Origin: Pyxicephalus adspersus
Taxonomy: Eukaryota; Chordata; Amphibia; Anura; Pyxicephalidae
NCBI RefSeq assembly: GCF_032062135.1
Contig: NC_092861.1
Coordinates: 3,227,931 to 3,291,930, forward strand
Reading direction: 5' to 3'
DNA length: 64,000 nucleotides
Of this stretch, positions 43,357-53,980 are shown piece by piece. The position numbers were made by a program, and so were the translations under genes. Below the pieces are notes generated by a model that saw only the letters and a list, made by a program, of their open reading frames with translations, had not been told where the DNA came from and made no database searches. Each line of letters starts with the position of its first letter. The stretch's first letter is position 1.

Positions 43357-44735
43357 CAGTGAAGGGAAAGAGGTATTTGATCCCCTGCTGATTTTGTACG
43401 TTTGCCCTCTGACAATGAAATGACCGGTCCATAATTGTAATGGTTTATTGTAGGTGTGAGAGACAGAATAACAACAAAAGAACCCCCAAAAACCCTGTGC
43501 TGAAAAGTCAGAGCTTGATGTGCATTGTAATCAGTGTAACAAGTATTTGATCCCCATATGGCTATGGCACGCCAGGACCTTCATGTGCTTCTTCCTGAGT
43601 CACTCCTTTGTTGCCTTGGCCGTGTGTTTTGGGTCATTGTCATGCTGGAATACCCATCCACGACCCATTATCAATGCCCTAGATGAGGGAAGGAGGTGCT
43701 CACCCAAGATTTGATGGTACATGGCCCCGTCCATTGGCCCTTCGATGCGGTGAAGGTGTCCTGTCCCCTTAGCAGAAAAGCACCCCCAAAGCATATTGTG
43801 TCCACCTCCATGTTTGACGGTGGGGATGGAGTTCCTGGGGTCACAGGCAGCATTCCTCCTCCAAACACAGCGATTTGAATTAATGCCAAAAAGCTAAATT
43901 TTGGTCTCATCTGACCACAACACTTTCACCCAGTTCTCCTCTGGATCATTCACGTTCATTGACATACTGCAGACGGGCCCGTACATGTGTTATCTTTAAC
44001 AGGGGGACTTTGCGGGCTCTGCAAAATTTCAGACCTTCAGGGCGCAGTGTGTTAGCAATTGTTTTCTTGGTGACTATGGTCCCGGCTGCCCTGAGATCAT
44101 TGACAAGTTCCCCCCGTGTAGTTCTGGGCTGCTTCGTCACCGTTCCCATGATCATTGCAACTCCACAAGGGGAGATCTTGCATGGAGCCCCAGACCGAGG
44201 GGGATTGACAGTTATTTTGTGTTTCTTCCATTTGCGAATTATCGCACCAACTGTTATCACCTTCTCACCAAGCTGCTTGGCGATAGTCTTGTAGCCCAGT
44301 CCATGCCTTGTGTAGGTCTACAATCTTGTCCCTGACATCCTTGGACAGCTCTTTGGTCTTGGCCATGGTGGATAGTTTGGAATCTGATTGATTCTCTGGA
44401 CAGGTGTCTTATATACAGGTACAGTAACAAAGCTCGGGTTAGGAGCACTCCCTTACAGAGGGTGCTCCTAATCTCAGCTCGTTACCTGCATACAGGGAAG
44501 ACACCTGGGAGCCGGAAATCTTGCTGGGTGATAGGGGATCAAATATTTATTTCTCTCATTACAATGCACATCAAGCTCTGACTTTTCAGCACTGGGTATT
44601 TGAGGGTTCTTTTGTTGTTATTCTCTCTCTCACACCTACAATAAACCTAGCATTACAATTATAGACTGGTCATTTCTTTATCAGAGGGCAAACAAACAAA
44701 ATTAGCAGAGGATCAAATACTTCTTTCCCTCACTG
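43357..44735 (-). mobile_element. Tc1-like transposon, both ends present, transposase broken
   Basis: The ends are inverted repeats of roughly 200 bp. Left: CAGTGAAGGGAAAGAGGTAT, TTGATCCCCTGCTGATTTTG, GACAGAATAACAACAAAAGA, GAGCTTGATGTGCATTGTAA. Right (inverted): TTACAATGCACATCAAGCTC to GAGGATCAAATACTTCTTTC and CCTCACTG. TA follows the right end. The left flank is TG, so that side of the TA duplication has probably mutated. The transposase runs leftward from 44366. It keeps two helix-turn-helix regions and the first two catalytic Asp motifs but has frameshifts, a stop and a missing C-terminus (see the pseudogene entry). It lies in the PINX1 intron between exons 45814 and 40076. Confidence 0.95.
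43560..44366 (-). pseudogene. Tc1-like transposase pseudogene
   Basis: The start [20 protein letters not shown] (44366 downward) is the first helix-turn-helix of the paired-like domain. A shift then moves to the frame 44260-43946, with [40 protein letters not shown] and [11 protein letters not shown] (second DNA-binding half). Another frame carries WSDETK with the first catalytic Asp, followed at once by a TAG stop. The frame 43794-43600 carries [19 protein letters not shown] and [14 protein letters not shown] with the second catalytic Asp. After that only about 12 codons remain before the terminal repeat begins. The segment that normally holds the NPIE motif (third acidic residue of the DD34E triad) is gone. 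It cannot encode an active enzyme. Confidence 0.93.
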
Positions 44736-44867
44736 TATAAGGGATAACCCTTAAGAAAAAATGTTGAGTTTAGGTCCGCTTCAAATGATATGAATAAAGG
44801 TCAGAGAATTTGATCATGCGCACGTTTCCTGCTCCTTATATATTTATAGCTCAACTGCTTCAAGTAA

Positions 44868-45394
44868 CTTAAAGTATAACTTAAAAAAAAAAATCTCACC
44901 TTTACTTTTGCAGAACTGCTGATCCCTCTGGAAGTTTCCTCAAATGGGTTCCATGCCAGCCTGCAATCCCCCCTCATCCCAGCACAGAGGAAATGCTGGG
45001 CGCTGCTATTCTCCTTTGTGTTTCTTTTTCTTCCAGCTACGTCCCCCGATCTTGCACTGCGCGGGCGTGAGATAGGGGGACGTAGCCTGTGATCAGCATT
45101 TGTTTCCCCATTGCAGGAAAAAACAAAAAACATCTGAGCATGGCTGAGATGGGGTATGTGCAGAAGCAGCAGACAGAGGCCTCATGGGATACGTGACACG
45201 GGTATCTCAGGAGGCTCTGTGCTCCCATGTTGTCATACCGCTGCAGCAGGAAAGACAGAAGGGATGCAAAGAGCCCAGCATGAGCATAAAATGCTCCCCT
45301 CGCAGCAGCAAAGAGAGGGACTTTAAATTAAAAAAATATTGTTGTCTACCCTTCCATGTAAAGTAAAAATGTTGGTAATAGGTCCGCTTTAAGG
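44868..45394 (-). repeat. Family H dispersed repeat
   Basis: Minus-strand blocks GCCTCCTGAGATACCCGTGT and GCTACGTCCCCCTATCTCAC parallel 33234-33701. It ends GGTCCGCTTTAA. A further short end fragment (TTGAGTTTAGGTCCGCTTCA) lies at about 44764-44783, between the Tc1 element and this copy. Confidence 0.6.
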
Positions 45395-45415
45395 TGACTA
45401 TGCAAATACTTCACA

Positions 45416-45540
45416 CATTGTTCTCCCCGGCCTCTTTTAGCTGGGCGCACCACCCAGCACTTTTCTGTAACCACCCGGCGGTTACTGAAAAGTTGGTTCA
45501 CAATACAGGGGCTGCCACCCACCTACAACTGCTTACAGAA
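45416..45540 (+). mobile_element. Family A hAT-like MITE, right end lost
   Basis: CATTGTTCTCCCCGGCCTCT, TTTAGCTGGGCGCACCACCC, CGGTTACTGAAAAGTTGGTT and GGGGCTGCCACCCACCTACA. Confidence 0.88.
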
Positions 45541-45813
45541 CTTGTCTGGGCCCGGGTTCACTTTAAAATCAACAAAATATAAGTCAGGCAGCCATTATCT
45601 GAACACTAACAGCGGAGTGATGCTCTACCTGCATGCTTGTAGATTGAAAAGGAAAACTAATACAGCCTAATGAGGGCTACATTGGACTCTAATACATAGC
45701 TTGTGTGGGGTTTTTATACCCTATAGACCACATGGATATTGATTTTGTTTACACCGAGGAATGACCACACATTGATCACATGAATAGATCTGAATTCCTC
45801 ATACAGTACTTAC

Positions 45814-45892
45814 CACAGCCTCCTTTGCCATGGCAATCATTCAGTTCAGCCAGAAGCTGATTAAAATCATCTTGATGGGCAATCCAGTTATC
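45814..45892 (-). CDS. pinx1: PINX1 exon following the G-patch (DNWIAHQDDFNQLLAEL)
   Basis: This is a 79-nt exon on the minus strand. The acceptor is a pyrimidine-rich tract ending in TTTTTCAG just upstream of 45892, and the donor is GTAAGT (45808-45813). It starts in phase 0 and leaves one G, giving 26 codons that begin DNWIAHQDDFNQLLAELN and continue with DCHGKGGC. The first part is essentially identical to the conserved segment just after the G-patch domain in PINX1, and the end diverges as expected for a linker. The leftover G joins AT of the next exon to make GAT (Asp), so the splice to 39984-40076 keeps the frame. Confidence 0.94.
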
Positions 45893-46053
45893 CTGAAAAA
45901 TAAAAAAAAAACAAAAGTCTCAGCGAAAAGATTCTGATTTAATAGAATATAAGAACGCCGACCCTTCCCACAAAGGACAACGTTTCTGCAAAGGGACTAC
46001 AGGGACCAATTTATATTCACCTTACCTTCACTGCACCTTCCGCCATCACAACC

Positions 46054-46205
46054 CAGTGTTCTCTCCGACCCTTTTTAGTCAGGAGGCCCTCCCGGTACTT
46101 TTCAGTAACCACCCAGCTGTTTATGGCTGGTTACTGATGAGTTGGGTCACAAAACAGGGCTGCTACCCACCTATAGCTCCTTCCCACCCAGCCTAAATGC
46201 TAAAT
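46054..46205 (+). mobile_element. Family A hAT-like MITE inside the short first visible PINX1 intron
   Basis: CAGTGTTCTCTCCGACCC, CTTTTCAGTAACCACCCAGC, TGAGTTGGGTCACAAAACAG and CTCCTTCCCACCCAGCCTAA. It occupies about a fifth of the 696-bp interval in which the G-patch exon should lie. Confidence 0.88.
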
Positions 46206-46271
46206 GTGTTACTTCAAATCCCTCCACAGCTCTTCCCCCACCTACCTAACTGATACACAAACCCCTCTACA

Positions 46272-46357
46272 GTTCTGTATCTGTCTGTCATTTGCAACCC
46301 GTATTTTATGTACAGCGCTGCATACTATGCTGGCGCTATATAAATCCTGTTTAATAT
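46272..46357 (+). mobile_element. LINE/SINE 3' tail fragment
   Basis: GTATCTGTCTGTCATTTGCA, TACAGCGCTGCATACTATGC and TGGCGCTATATAAATCCTGT match the end of 39126-39275. Confidence 0.78.
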
Positions 46358-46588
46358 TATCTAATGATAACTATTGAGACTGATGCACTTTGAATACTTG
46401 GCCACTAGGTGTCAGAATAAGTCTTCTGTTTATTATGCATTGAAGGGAGTTGCATGGCTGACTTCATTGGCAGTAAATTGATAAATGCAGAGTAATAAAT
46501 ACAATTCTTTCTTTAATTGATGGCAAAAAAAGGATTGATAAGCATACGTATGGATTACCCATGCTGCCTCCTCATCATCATAACTCAC

Positions 46589-46607
46589 GCTCAGCCAGCA
46601 TCGCCAT
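46589..46607 (-). CDS. pinx1: PINX1 first coding exon (MAMLAE + 1 nt)
   Basis: On the minus strand the ATG lies at 46607-46605 and reads M-A-M-L-A-E plus the first base (C) of an arginine codon. A consensus donor GTGAGT follows (46583-46588). Vertebrate PINX1 starts MSMLAER and its first coding exon is equally short. The exon sits at the inner edge of a CpG-rich promoter, which is where a first exon is expected. It is too short to be convincing alone. The combination of sequence, donor, position upstream of three further PINX1 exons and promoter context makes it likely. The exon ends in phase 1, so it cannot splice in frame to the next visible exon. Confidence 0.82.
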
Positions 46608-46870
46608 GGTGCCGGTAAGAACTTTCAGCTGCCGTGTGACAGTAAACGAGGCGAGTTTGAGGGGCGCGATAAGATGACGTCACGCCCTCACTAGTTTTTC
46701 CCTGTCCGCAGTAGAGGAGCCATTTTGTTGTAGCCAGGAGAGAGCTTCAGGGAGGAGAGACTACAAGAAAATGTCCGCGCAGTGATACGTAGCCCACGTG
46801 ACGCAATAGTGAGCGGGGCGAGAGAGGCGAGCACGTGTGCGGTGTTTTGAGTGGGCGGGGCCAGACCTCT
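46608..46870 (-). promoter_or_regulatory. pinx1: CpG-rich promoter of PINX1
   Basis: This stretch is visibly enriched in CpG and GC compared with the AT-rich surroundings and abuts the PINX1 start codon. Sites seen: a full CRE (TGACGTCA, 46675-46682), a YY1-like GCCATTTTG (46719-46727), two CACGTG E-boxes (46795-46800 and 46832-46837) and a GC box GGGCGGGGCC (46853-46862). No TATA box at a useful distance was seen. This fits a housekeeping-type initiation region (established pattern). The exact start site, and whether it also fires rightward, cannot be told from sequence alone. Confidence 0.72.
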
Positions 46871-47129
46871 ATAGAGGGAGGAGGGAGCTCAGTCACTGTG
46901 CTGTGACTGAATGGAAATGATTCCCATAAGTGGGAAAAAGCTTTATTATCGTCATCGGTTTTTTCTGGAGACTTAGAAGGGTTAAACAAATGGAAGGAGC
47001 CTTTAGGGAAGAAACTAGAAACTTGGTGAGGAATCATTATAGAGGAGATATTTTGTGAGATTTATATATGTTTTCATACTTCACTTACCAACCAATGCAC
47101 CCTTTGTATCATTCAAGTACCCCAGCTGT
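46871..47129. other. Unassigned sequence upstream of the PINX1 promoter
   Basis: No ORF or splice signal strong enough to call a divergent gene. Confidence 0.4.
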
Positions 47130-47595
47130 ACCCCATAAACCCACCTATATTCCCTCCCATTGGGGGAGGGGGGCAGCTCTATATGTAACCATGGGCTGAT
47201 GGAGGGGGGGGACAAACTCAATAATATTGGCCATGGGGTCCCCAATTCAATGACCATTGGGGGAAGAGTAACTCCATAGTAATATCCGTACTGGGGATCC
47301 CCTTCGTAATGGCCATTGAGGACCAACTCTATATCAGTAGCTATGGGCCATGGGGAGGTCCAATTCCATTGGCTATGGAGGGTCTAACTCAATATTAATG
47401 GCCATTGGTGTGGGTGGGGGGTACTCTATAATAATGGCCACAAGTGGGCCAACTTGACTATATTATTGGGAGAGGGGGCATAAAAATGATCATTTGGCTT
47501 ATTAATAGCCATAGGGATCAACTTTATATTATTAATAACTATGGGGGGCACCGCATTCATAGCAATGGACAACTCAATATTAATGGCCTAAAATA
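47130..47595. repeat. Degenerate tandem repeat, unit about 45-50 bp
   Basis: Variants of AACTCAATATTAATGGCCAT plus GGGGGG recur about ten times with variable spacing. G-rich and AT-rich halves alternate. Confidence 0.75.
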
Positions 47596-49945
47596 ATTTC
47601 AGCTCATGTAATACCTACAAATTCACCTTAGGCAGATGCAGACTTTGGCCAAATACCAATTTTTTCCTAATAATGTCCCCCTCCCCGTTCTTATGAACGC
47701 TAAAAAAAGACAGAACATGGGGCATGGTGTCATGCTTGGGGAGACAGAGCCTCTAGGGGGGGCTATGGCTTGCACGGTGGTGTGAGCCCTGAGCACCAAG
47801 GAGCAGAGTTTAAGCAGTAACCAGGACTTCTCAAGGGCCCCAAGTGGTGAGGAGGTTGGGCTGCTGGGTACTGTCAGGTTGCGGTCCTTGGGCACACCAG
47901 GTTGGGCAGGAGGATACATGGTACCTAATCTCTAAGGGGAAGAAATGTCAAGGAAAGCCGGGGTCGGGGCAGGCAGCGAGCAAGAGAGGTCAGGTCACAA
48001 GCCAGGGGTCCAGGAAATAGACACAAGTGACACAGGGGCCATTGCAGCCACAGGTAACACAGTAGACACTGGAAGCAAAAGGAGCCTCAGGTGATACAGG
48101 GATATCCACAGACAGAGAGGAACACTGGAACAGCACAGGGAAGTTGGCTGGGAAACAACAGACTGGACAACAAGGGGTTAGCACAGGAGCTGGACAGAGG
48201 AAACACTGAATTACCCAACAGGTGTAAAGGAACAAGCTCAGAAGAACTAGGGTGCTCGGCACTAGTGGAGACACGTTACATGAACACTGAGTGCTGTGTC
48301 TGAGCTAGGTAAATAGCCATGGATGATTAATAGGCTATTTCCTGATTGGCCGGCGGGATGAGCGAAACTGATAAAGCTTGGAAGAGCAGGCCCACCCAGA
48401 GTCAGAACTGTCGACATGCGCAGGAGAGAGGCGCCTGAAAATTCTTGAACAGTTCCACACAAATGGTTGAGTTATCCTCAAGCCCTAAGCATTATTGAAT
48501 CATGAGGATCCCAAGATATGGGGCAATATAAGAATCGAGTCGAGAACCAGAGCACACAGTTCAGTGATCTAGATGTCAGGACCGGCTTTTCTATTGAGAC
48601 TGGAATATAAGGAAATTGGGACCTTACTGCACCCGACCAGAGGACCTGACGTGTTAAGGCCAGACAGACCAGTCAGAAGCTGTAAGGAGTCCAGATTAAT
48701 CCCAGTCTTCTCACACTGTGCCTGTGTCCCTATCACCCACCTCACATTCCTCTGCAGCACCAGCCATGATCAGGAATCCTAAAAACCTGGTCACCTAAAA
48801 ACTCCCCCTTTACCCAGAATATTCCGCAGAAGCACTCCATCTGCTGGCAGAAGTGCAAACACCACCTGAGCAGCCTCTGCTCCTGCACTCCCTCTGGTGG
48901 TGGGTTCTATTATCTTAGGGTCCCATCTGCCTCATGACCTCCCCTATAAAAGGAAGTGACTGGCTACGGTTCCCTTAGGCTTTGTTCCCAGGTTCCAGCT
49001 GTTCTTGTCTGTGCCTCTAGTTACTGATTCTCCTGTATACTGACTTGCTTTGGCTATTCCTGTCTGCTGCTTGCCCTGACCTCTGGCTTGTTTGACCACG
49101 CTTCTGTCTCACATTCCAGCACCTCGCCTGTTCCCTGACAGCAGTCACCAGCCTCTGTATGCACGGGGGCAGCAACCTGGCAGCTCCCCGCACCATAACA
49201 TCCTCACCTGCTTAGACTCTGACCCCTGTGCACGTCTCTGCCAACTGGGATGGTGATACGGAGGGTCCAAAATCGGGCCCGGTGGCAACATGACAGGGAC
49301 ATTTTGAAGCATGACAAAGGCACTCATGGATTTGAGGCAAGAAAGTGTTCATCAGACAAATTAAACTGGGGACAGACTGAGGATCAGAATGCATGGACTG
49401 TATTGGAAGAAGAGGGACCATAAGAAAGAAACAGGAAGTAAAAGAGCAGGACAGAAGTAACAAGGCATGAAGTAAACAAGGGAGAGGATTGGGACAAAGA
49501 CAAAGATGTAAGAAAGAAAAGGCCAAAAAGTTGTCCAATACACATACCAGAGCTAAGCTCCACTTGGGAGAATTGAGGGATCCCGTGTGGATCTCGCTGG
49601 CAGACACCTTGCCTGATGCTCGGGCCCTCATAGAGCACATTTGACAGCTGGTGGTAGTGAAAGGTGATGGTACTACTCACTGTCGCCCCCTTTATTCTTT
49701 ATGGAGCTGCTATGGGGAGAAGCTACATGTAACATCTTCCATGTGGCATGAGGAAGCCATAAGAGCTGCACAACCTCACCGCCAGTCTGAACAGAACCCA
49801 ATTCCATTGAAAACCTCCATTTTTGTTTTAGAGGTAGCCTGAAATGTTTAGAACTCATCTCAAGCTTTACTTAATCTCACTTTCTTTTTCAGGGACCTAA
49901 GGACATTTTTCTCAATTTTGCCATTAAAATATGGAGTTAAATAAT
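47596..49945. other. Unassigned sequence
   Basis: No exon or named repeat recognised. ORFs at 47990-48303, 48569-48782 and 49212-49680 occur on both strands over the same DNA, which argues against coding. Confidence 0.4.
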
Positions 49946-50116
49946 TAATGCTCTTCAAGACTGGAGAAGATAGATTAGGAAGAACCCGAGTGATCCAGCA
50001 AACCTGGAATGGATCTGGTCCAGGATATCATCGAAATTGATTTTTGCTGGATCCCCCAGATTTTCCTATGATGGTCTATCTTCTCCAGTCTTGGAGAGCT
50101 TTAAAAAATCAGGCCC
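49946..50116. mobile_element. Family F foldback MITE
   Basis: The left arm CTTCAAGACTGGAGAAGATA with TGATCCAGCAAACCTGGAAT is answered by CTATCTTCTCCAGTCTTGGA with GCTTTAAAAAATCAGGCCC on the right. The ends resemble GGGCCTGATTTATTAAAGC as in 53981-54250, suggesting a PIF/Harbinger-type MITE (inference). Confidence 0.82.
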
Positions 50117-50837
50117 AGTGTCTTCTGGTAAAGCAAAGTGACAATGTTGTAGCAGCAGATATTCAGTACAAATTGATTTTGGCTGGTGTAAATATCGGCG
50201 TACACTTCTTGGGTAGATCTTCATGCACTGAGATTATTGGCTCCACAGAGATTGTTGTAATCGCTCACTTTCCTAAATTCCTCATTTGCTCCTCCTCAGA
50301 GAAAACCATTCTGATGTCTCATTAATCTGATGCTGAAGTTTGGTAACTCTGGTGAGGTTGCTCTTGTAAATCAAATAATAGGAAGCTAAGTTGCTCAGAA
50401 GGTGAAACCCCAAACAAAAAAGTAGAACCCAAAGCAACTTATAAGACTCCTAAAAACGATCACATCGACTTGTTTGAGGGGGCCAATACAAGTTTCTTTC
50501 ACCAAAACATCTATCAACCTTTGAGGGACCCTTCAAAAACTTGAAGATCGGGAAGCTGGCTGTGAACCTTGTGTGAACTATTAGTTGCTTTTGGGTCTTT
50601 TGCCTCTTGTTTTGGTCATTTTTTTTGTGGTTTGGGGCTCAGTTCCTAAGGATCTTGACTTGGTAGTAAATGCTATAATTCAATGAAGATGACCGTGTTG
50701 GGTACAGTCTACAGAAAGGGTCACAAGTCTTGAGTTTGATATTAGAGTATTTCATTATCAGAGTGATGTTGGGTGAAGACGTGGTCCATTTTAAAGTTTT
50801 AGGTGAAAGTGCCATATAAATACTACAGATACTACAA

Positions 50838-51003
50838 CAGTATTCTCCCCACAATATTTTTTTAGGCTGGGTGGGAAGACGCTGTAGGCAGGTGGCAGCC
50901 CCTGTATTGTGGCCCAACTTTTCAGCAAACACCCAAAAAAGCCGGGAGGTAACTGGAAAGTGCCGGATAATGTGCCAGAGTAAAAGCGCCTGGGGAGAAC
51001 ACG
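50838..51003 (-). mobile_element. Family A hAT-like MITE, complete
   Basis: CAGTATTCTCCCCACAATAT to CCTGGGGAGAACACG, with all internal blocks: GGCTGGGTGGGAAGACGCTG, CAGCCCCTGTATTGTGGCCC, GAAAGTGCCGGATAATG. Confidence 0.9.
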
Positions 51004-51944
51004 GCTACAAGACGTCTGTGTTCATTTTAATATCGAGAAATGTTTTGTCCATGTCATAGCCTGGTTAACTTAAACATTGTTTAATGGCTTCATGGCTTAG
51101 CCAATTTTCAAGGAATCAACAATAGACAATAGTCAAAAGTAAAACAGCATTTAAAATCAAGTAAACCAAGATTAAGAGAACTTGAATAGTTTATTTCATC
51201 ACAATGTAAAAGAAAGGCTGGCATGTTTCGAGAGTATTCACCCACCATATCAGTGGCAAGAATCTGGATGGACTTGGTCTTAAATTGGTTAAAAATTAAA
51301 CATTTTAAAACCTCTAAAAAGCAAAACTTGGATAAATTAGTTCCACAATTTAAAAGCAGGCTCAGGATTCTGATTACAAACCTAGGTCATGCTAAGTCAA
51401 CCTACCTTCTCATATCTCCTTCCTAAATCTTCCTTGTGCCATCATGTCTTATGAGGCTACCTCAGGGACAGTTGGTGAACCATAGCTATAAAGTTCGGCC
51501 CTTTTAGGAAAGTGAAAATAAATCTGACAAAATAGGTAATGTGACATATTTGGGGATATTTCCACCTAGAGGGGGCAAAAATTTCTGAAAGCCTATATAT
51601 AAGTAAGGCACAAGTAAATTGCCTTTCTGCTCAGGGACTCCCAGGGGTATTTTGAAAAGGTGGAAAAAGCACCATTCCTGTTGGTAGGAACATGGATGGA
51701 AGTGTCCATGTTCCTGGAATAATTAAGTAGATATTCCTCCACCATTTACCCTTCATGGTATAAACTCACATTTTAAAGTGGATTTGACCTTGTGGGGAAA
51801 ATCTAGAAATATTTATTGTGCTTAGGCAATACCCTGAAGAATTTACTTTTGTCTTGAATTCCTGTTGAAAAACAGAAGTTACATTAGGTGTCTAGACACT
51901 CCTGGTGCCTCATTGATGAAAATCAGCAGTGAGAGAGCCCTTAA
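51004..51944. other. Unassigned, AT-rich sequence
   Basis: Nothing recognised. Confidence 0.4.
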
Positions 51945-52220
51945 GGCACCACTGACTGCTAAATTCAGAAGATTTGGTGATATTATTACTTTTCTTCTCA
52001 TTGTTCTCTTTGCTGGAGAGGAAGCTGTACCTGTGGACATGCAGTGCAAGGATCTTCCTGCCTCTAGCTTTTCGATTTTGTGGATCTGTGCTTCCTCCAT
52101 CTTTTCTGATGCTTCTTCATTACCTTTACCAATCTGGGGGGTAGCTACGACAGAAGGAAGCCCTGTCTCAAGATGGCTGCCTCCATACAATGACACAGTA
52201 CAGAACAAAGCACGGTTGGC
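51945..52220 (+). repeat. Family D dispersed repeat
   Basis: TTTGCTGGAGAGGAAGCTGT, GTGCAAGGATCTTCCTGCCT, GTGCTTCCTCCATC and AAGATGGCTGCCTCCATACA parallel 7553-7880. The 154- and 134-codon ORFs on opposite strands lie over it and are therefore not treated as genes. Confidence 0.65.
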
Positions 52221-53980
52221 AATGGGGAAAATGGTCATCTTTAGGGAAACGACAAGAAATCCCGATGACTCTTCATTTCTCATGTGTTTGTCTTATATGG
52301 GTACAACTTCCACAAATCATAGTACTTAATAAACTGTTAAAAACAACACGCACTCCAGTTTTATTAAAATGAACTGTTTATATTTTTTTTCAGTTAAGTC
52401 AGTACATTATAATGTATTAAAATGGAAAGGTACAAAATTCAAATAAATCCTTTCTGATTCATGTATAAATCCATTGTCAAGATGACGATTTTTGTTTTTT
52501 TGAATTTTTTTTTTCATTAGCACGTATTTGAATATAACATTTAAAATGGCAATGAAACTATTGAAACGATGAATGGAAGAAAATTCAAAAGAAAATATTT
52601 TTTTTTTTTTTCTGGCTCATTTTGGCATGATCTCTTGACGCTACCTGGGTTCCCCAAAACCACGTACATGGCGGCAAAATAGATATGTGAAACTCATTAT
52701 AAAAAAATAAACAGACTTTTACAAAAAAATTCCTATTTGTCCTTTTTTTTAAATCTTTCTGCACAGTCTGCACTAACAATATATACATTCATTTTGTCAG
52801 GGAAGACGGCCAAGCCACAAACTTCCGAGAAGAAGGTGATGGAAAACGATATATAGAGAGAATTAGTTTTTTTATATAATATAATAATAATAAAAAATTG
52901 ATCGTTGTTAACAGCTTACATAAACAATACGTCCAAACCTCGCTCTGCTAGACAATGCAATCTAGGTAATACATTGACCTCGGCAGTGAGGGGTTTAGCT
53001 GAACAAAACACAGAAATTAATTTTATTTTTGACTGAGGCACAGAATCTTAGTATTGGCCCAGTTATAGAGGTAATGAAAATATGGTATAAAAATATATAA
53101 ATCGGCATGCAAAAGGAAATAAGTAGCAGTGGAAGCAATCTACTGATTGTGTATGTGATGATTGTAAAGCTCTCCACATTTTTTTTCTGATTGACATTTA
53201 TTTTTATAGTTACATCCTAATAATTTTTGGGGGTTAAAATGTTTGTTGTCTTGCAATATGTTACTACTGCACCCCCTTTTCATACCTAAAGCCTTCTTAT
53301 TGCTGTGCCTTCATCCTTTCATAACACTGTCACCTCCTTAGATGACCCACATTCCAGTCCTCCCAACCTTATACCTGCAAACCATTACTTCCCCTTCATC
53401 CCTTACCCCAATTCTTTCACCCGTTCTCATTTGCCTGACTTCACTCATAACTGCAATGCCCACCTATGTGCTTGCTATCACAGCACCAATGCATGCCTTG
53501 GCACTTGCCAATCTACCCTGTAGATGCCCTTCTGTATTCAACCCAATAAATAAGACACTTTCGTAAATGTTTTTAAACAGTGTAAAGTTCTTTTGGTCAC
53601 TGGTCTCCTCCATGTCTGCTTATTTACTCGATGATCAAATGACACTAATGTCCTACAACCCATACTTATGAACTCAATTGTGTTGAAGATCTAAGCTGGC
53701 TGAGAGGTCTTCCGCACCCCAGGTATTTGGTCCCAGGCTGTGCTCTGTGGCTTCCTTTGGTGACCAATATCCCATTTTTGCATGCTTTGTGACATAAACG
53801 GCATCTGTAGGAACTTCGAAGAGCAGCAAAGGGATATCAGCACCAGGCAAAAAATGATCTTCTCAACATAGTAGAGTTCAGCAGCATGGAGAGAAGGACA
53901 TGTCAATATTATTTATCTTTTCAGGGTATGTTTCTCTTTAAAATAGCAACAGAGTCACTCTAAACACTACAGAGATTATA
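52221..53980. other. AT-rich, unassigned
   Basis: Long A/T runs between 52380 and 53230. I see no exon. A 3' UTR of a neighbouring gene cannot be excluded. Confidence 0.4.

Larger units (their letters stand above)
23869..46607 (-). other. pinx1: PINX1 gene, visible part (exon 1 to the GKDLS exon)
   Basis: Four exons in the right order and on one strand match PINX1, a nucleolar and telomere-associated G-patch protein that binds TERF1 and the telomerase catalytic subunit. They are 46589-46607, 45814-45892, 39984-40076 and 23869-23948. Each inner boundary has a GT donor and an AG acceptor. Phases agree across the last three exons (0 then 1 then 1, ending in phase 0). The first exon leaves 1 nt while the next visible exon starts in phase 0, so an exon of 3n+2 nt is missing between them. 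That exon should carry the G-patch. The large C-terminal, lysine-rich exon and the AFTIQEYF segment known from PINX1 were not found below 23868, so the gene probably continues past the left edge. The identity rests on remembered similarity to human PINX1. Confidence 0.9.

Noticed and set aside
51865..52329. 154-codon plus-strand and 134-codon minus-strand ORFs
   Set aside because: Both overlie the dispersed family D repeat and overlap each other. No domain was recognised.
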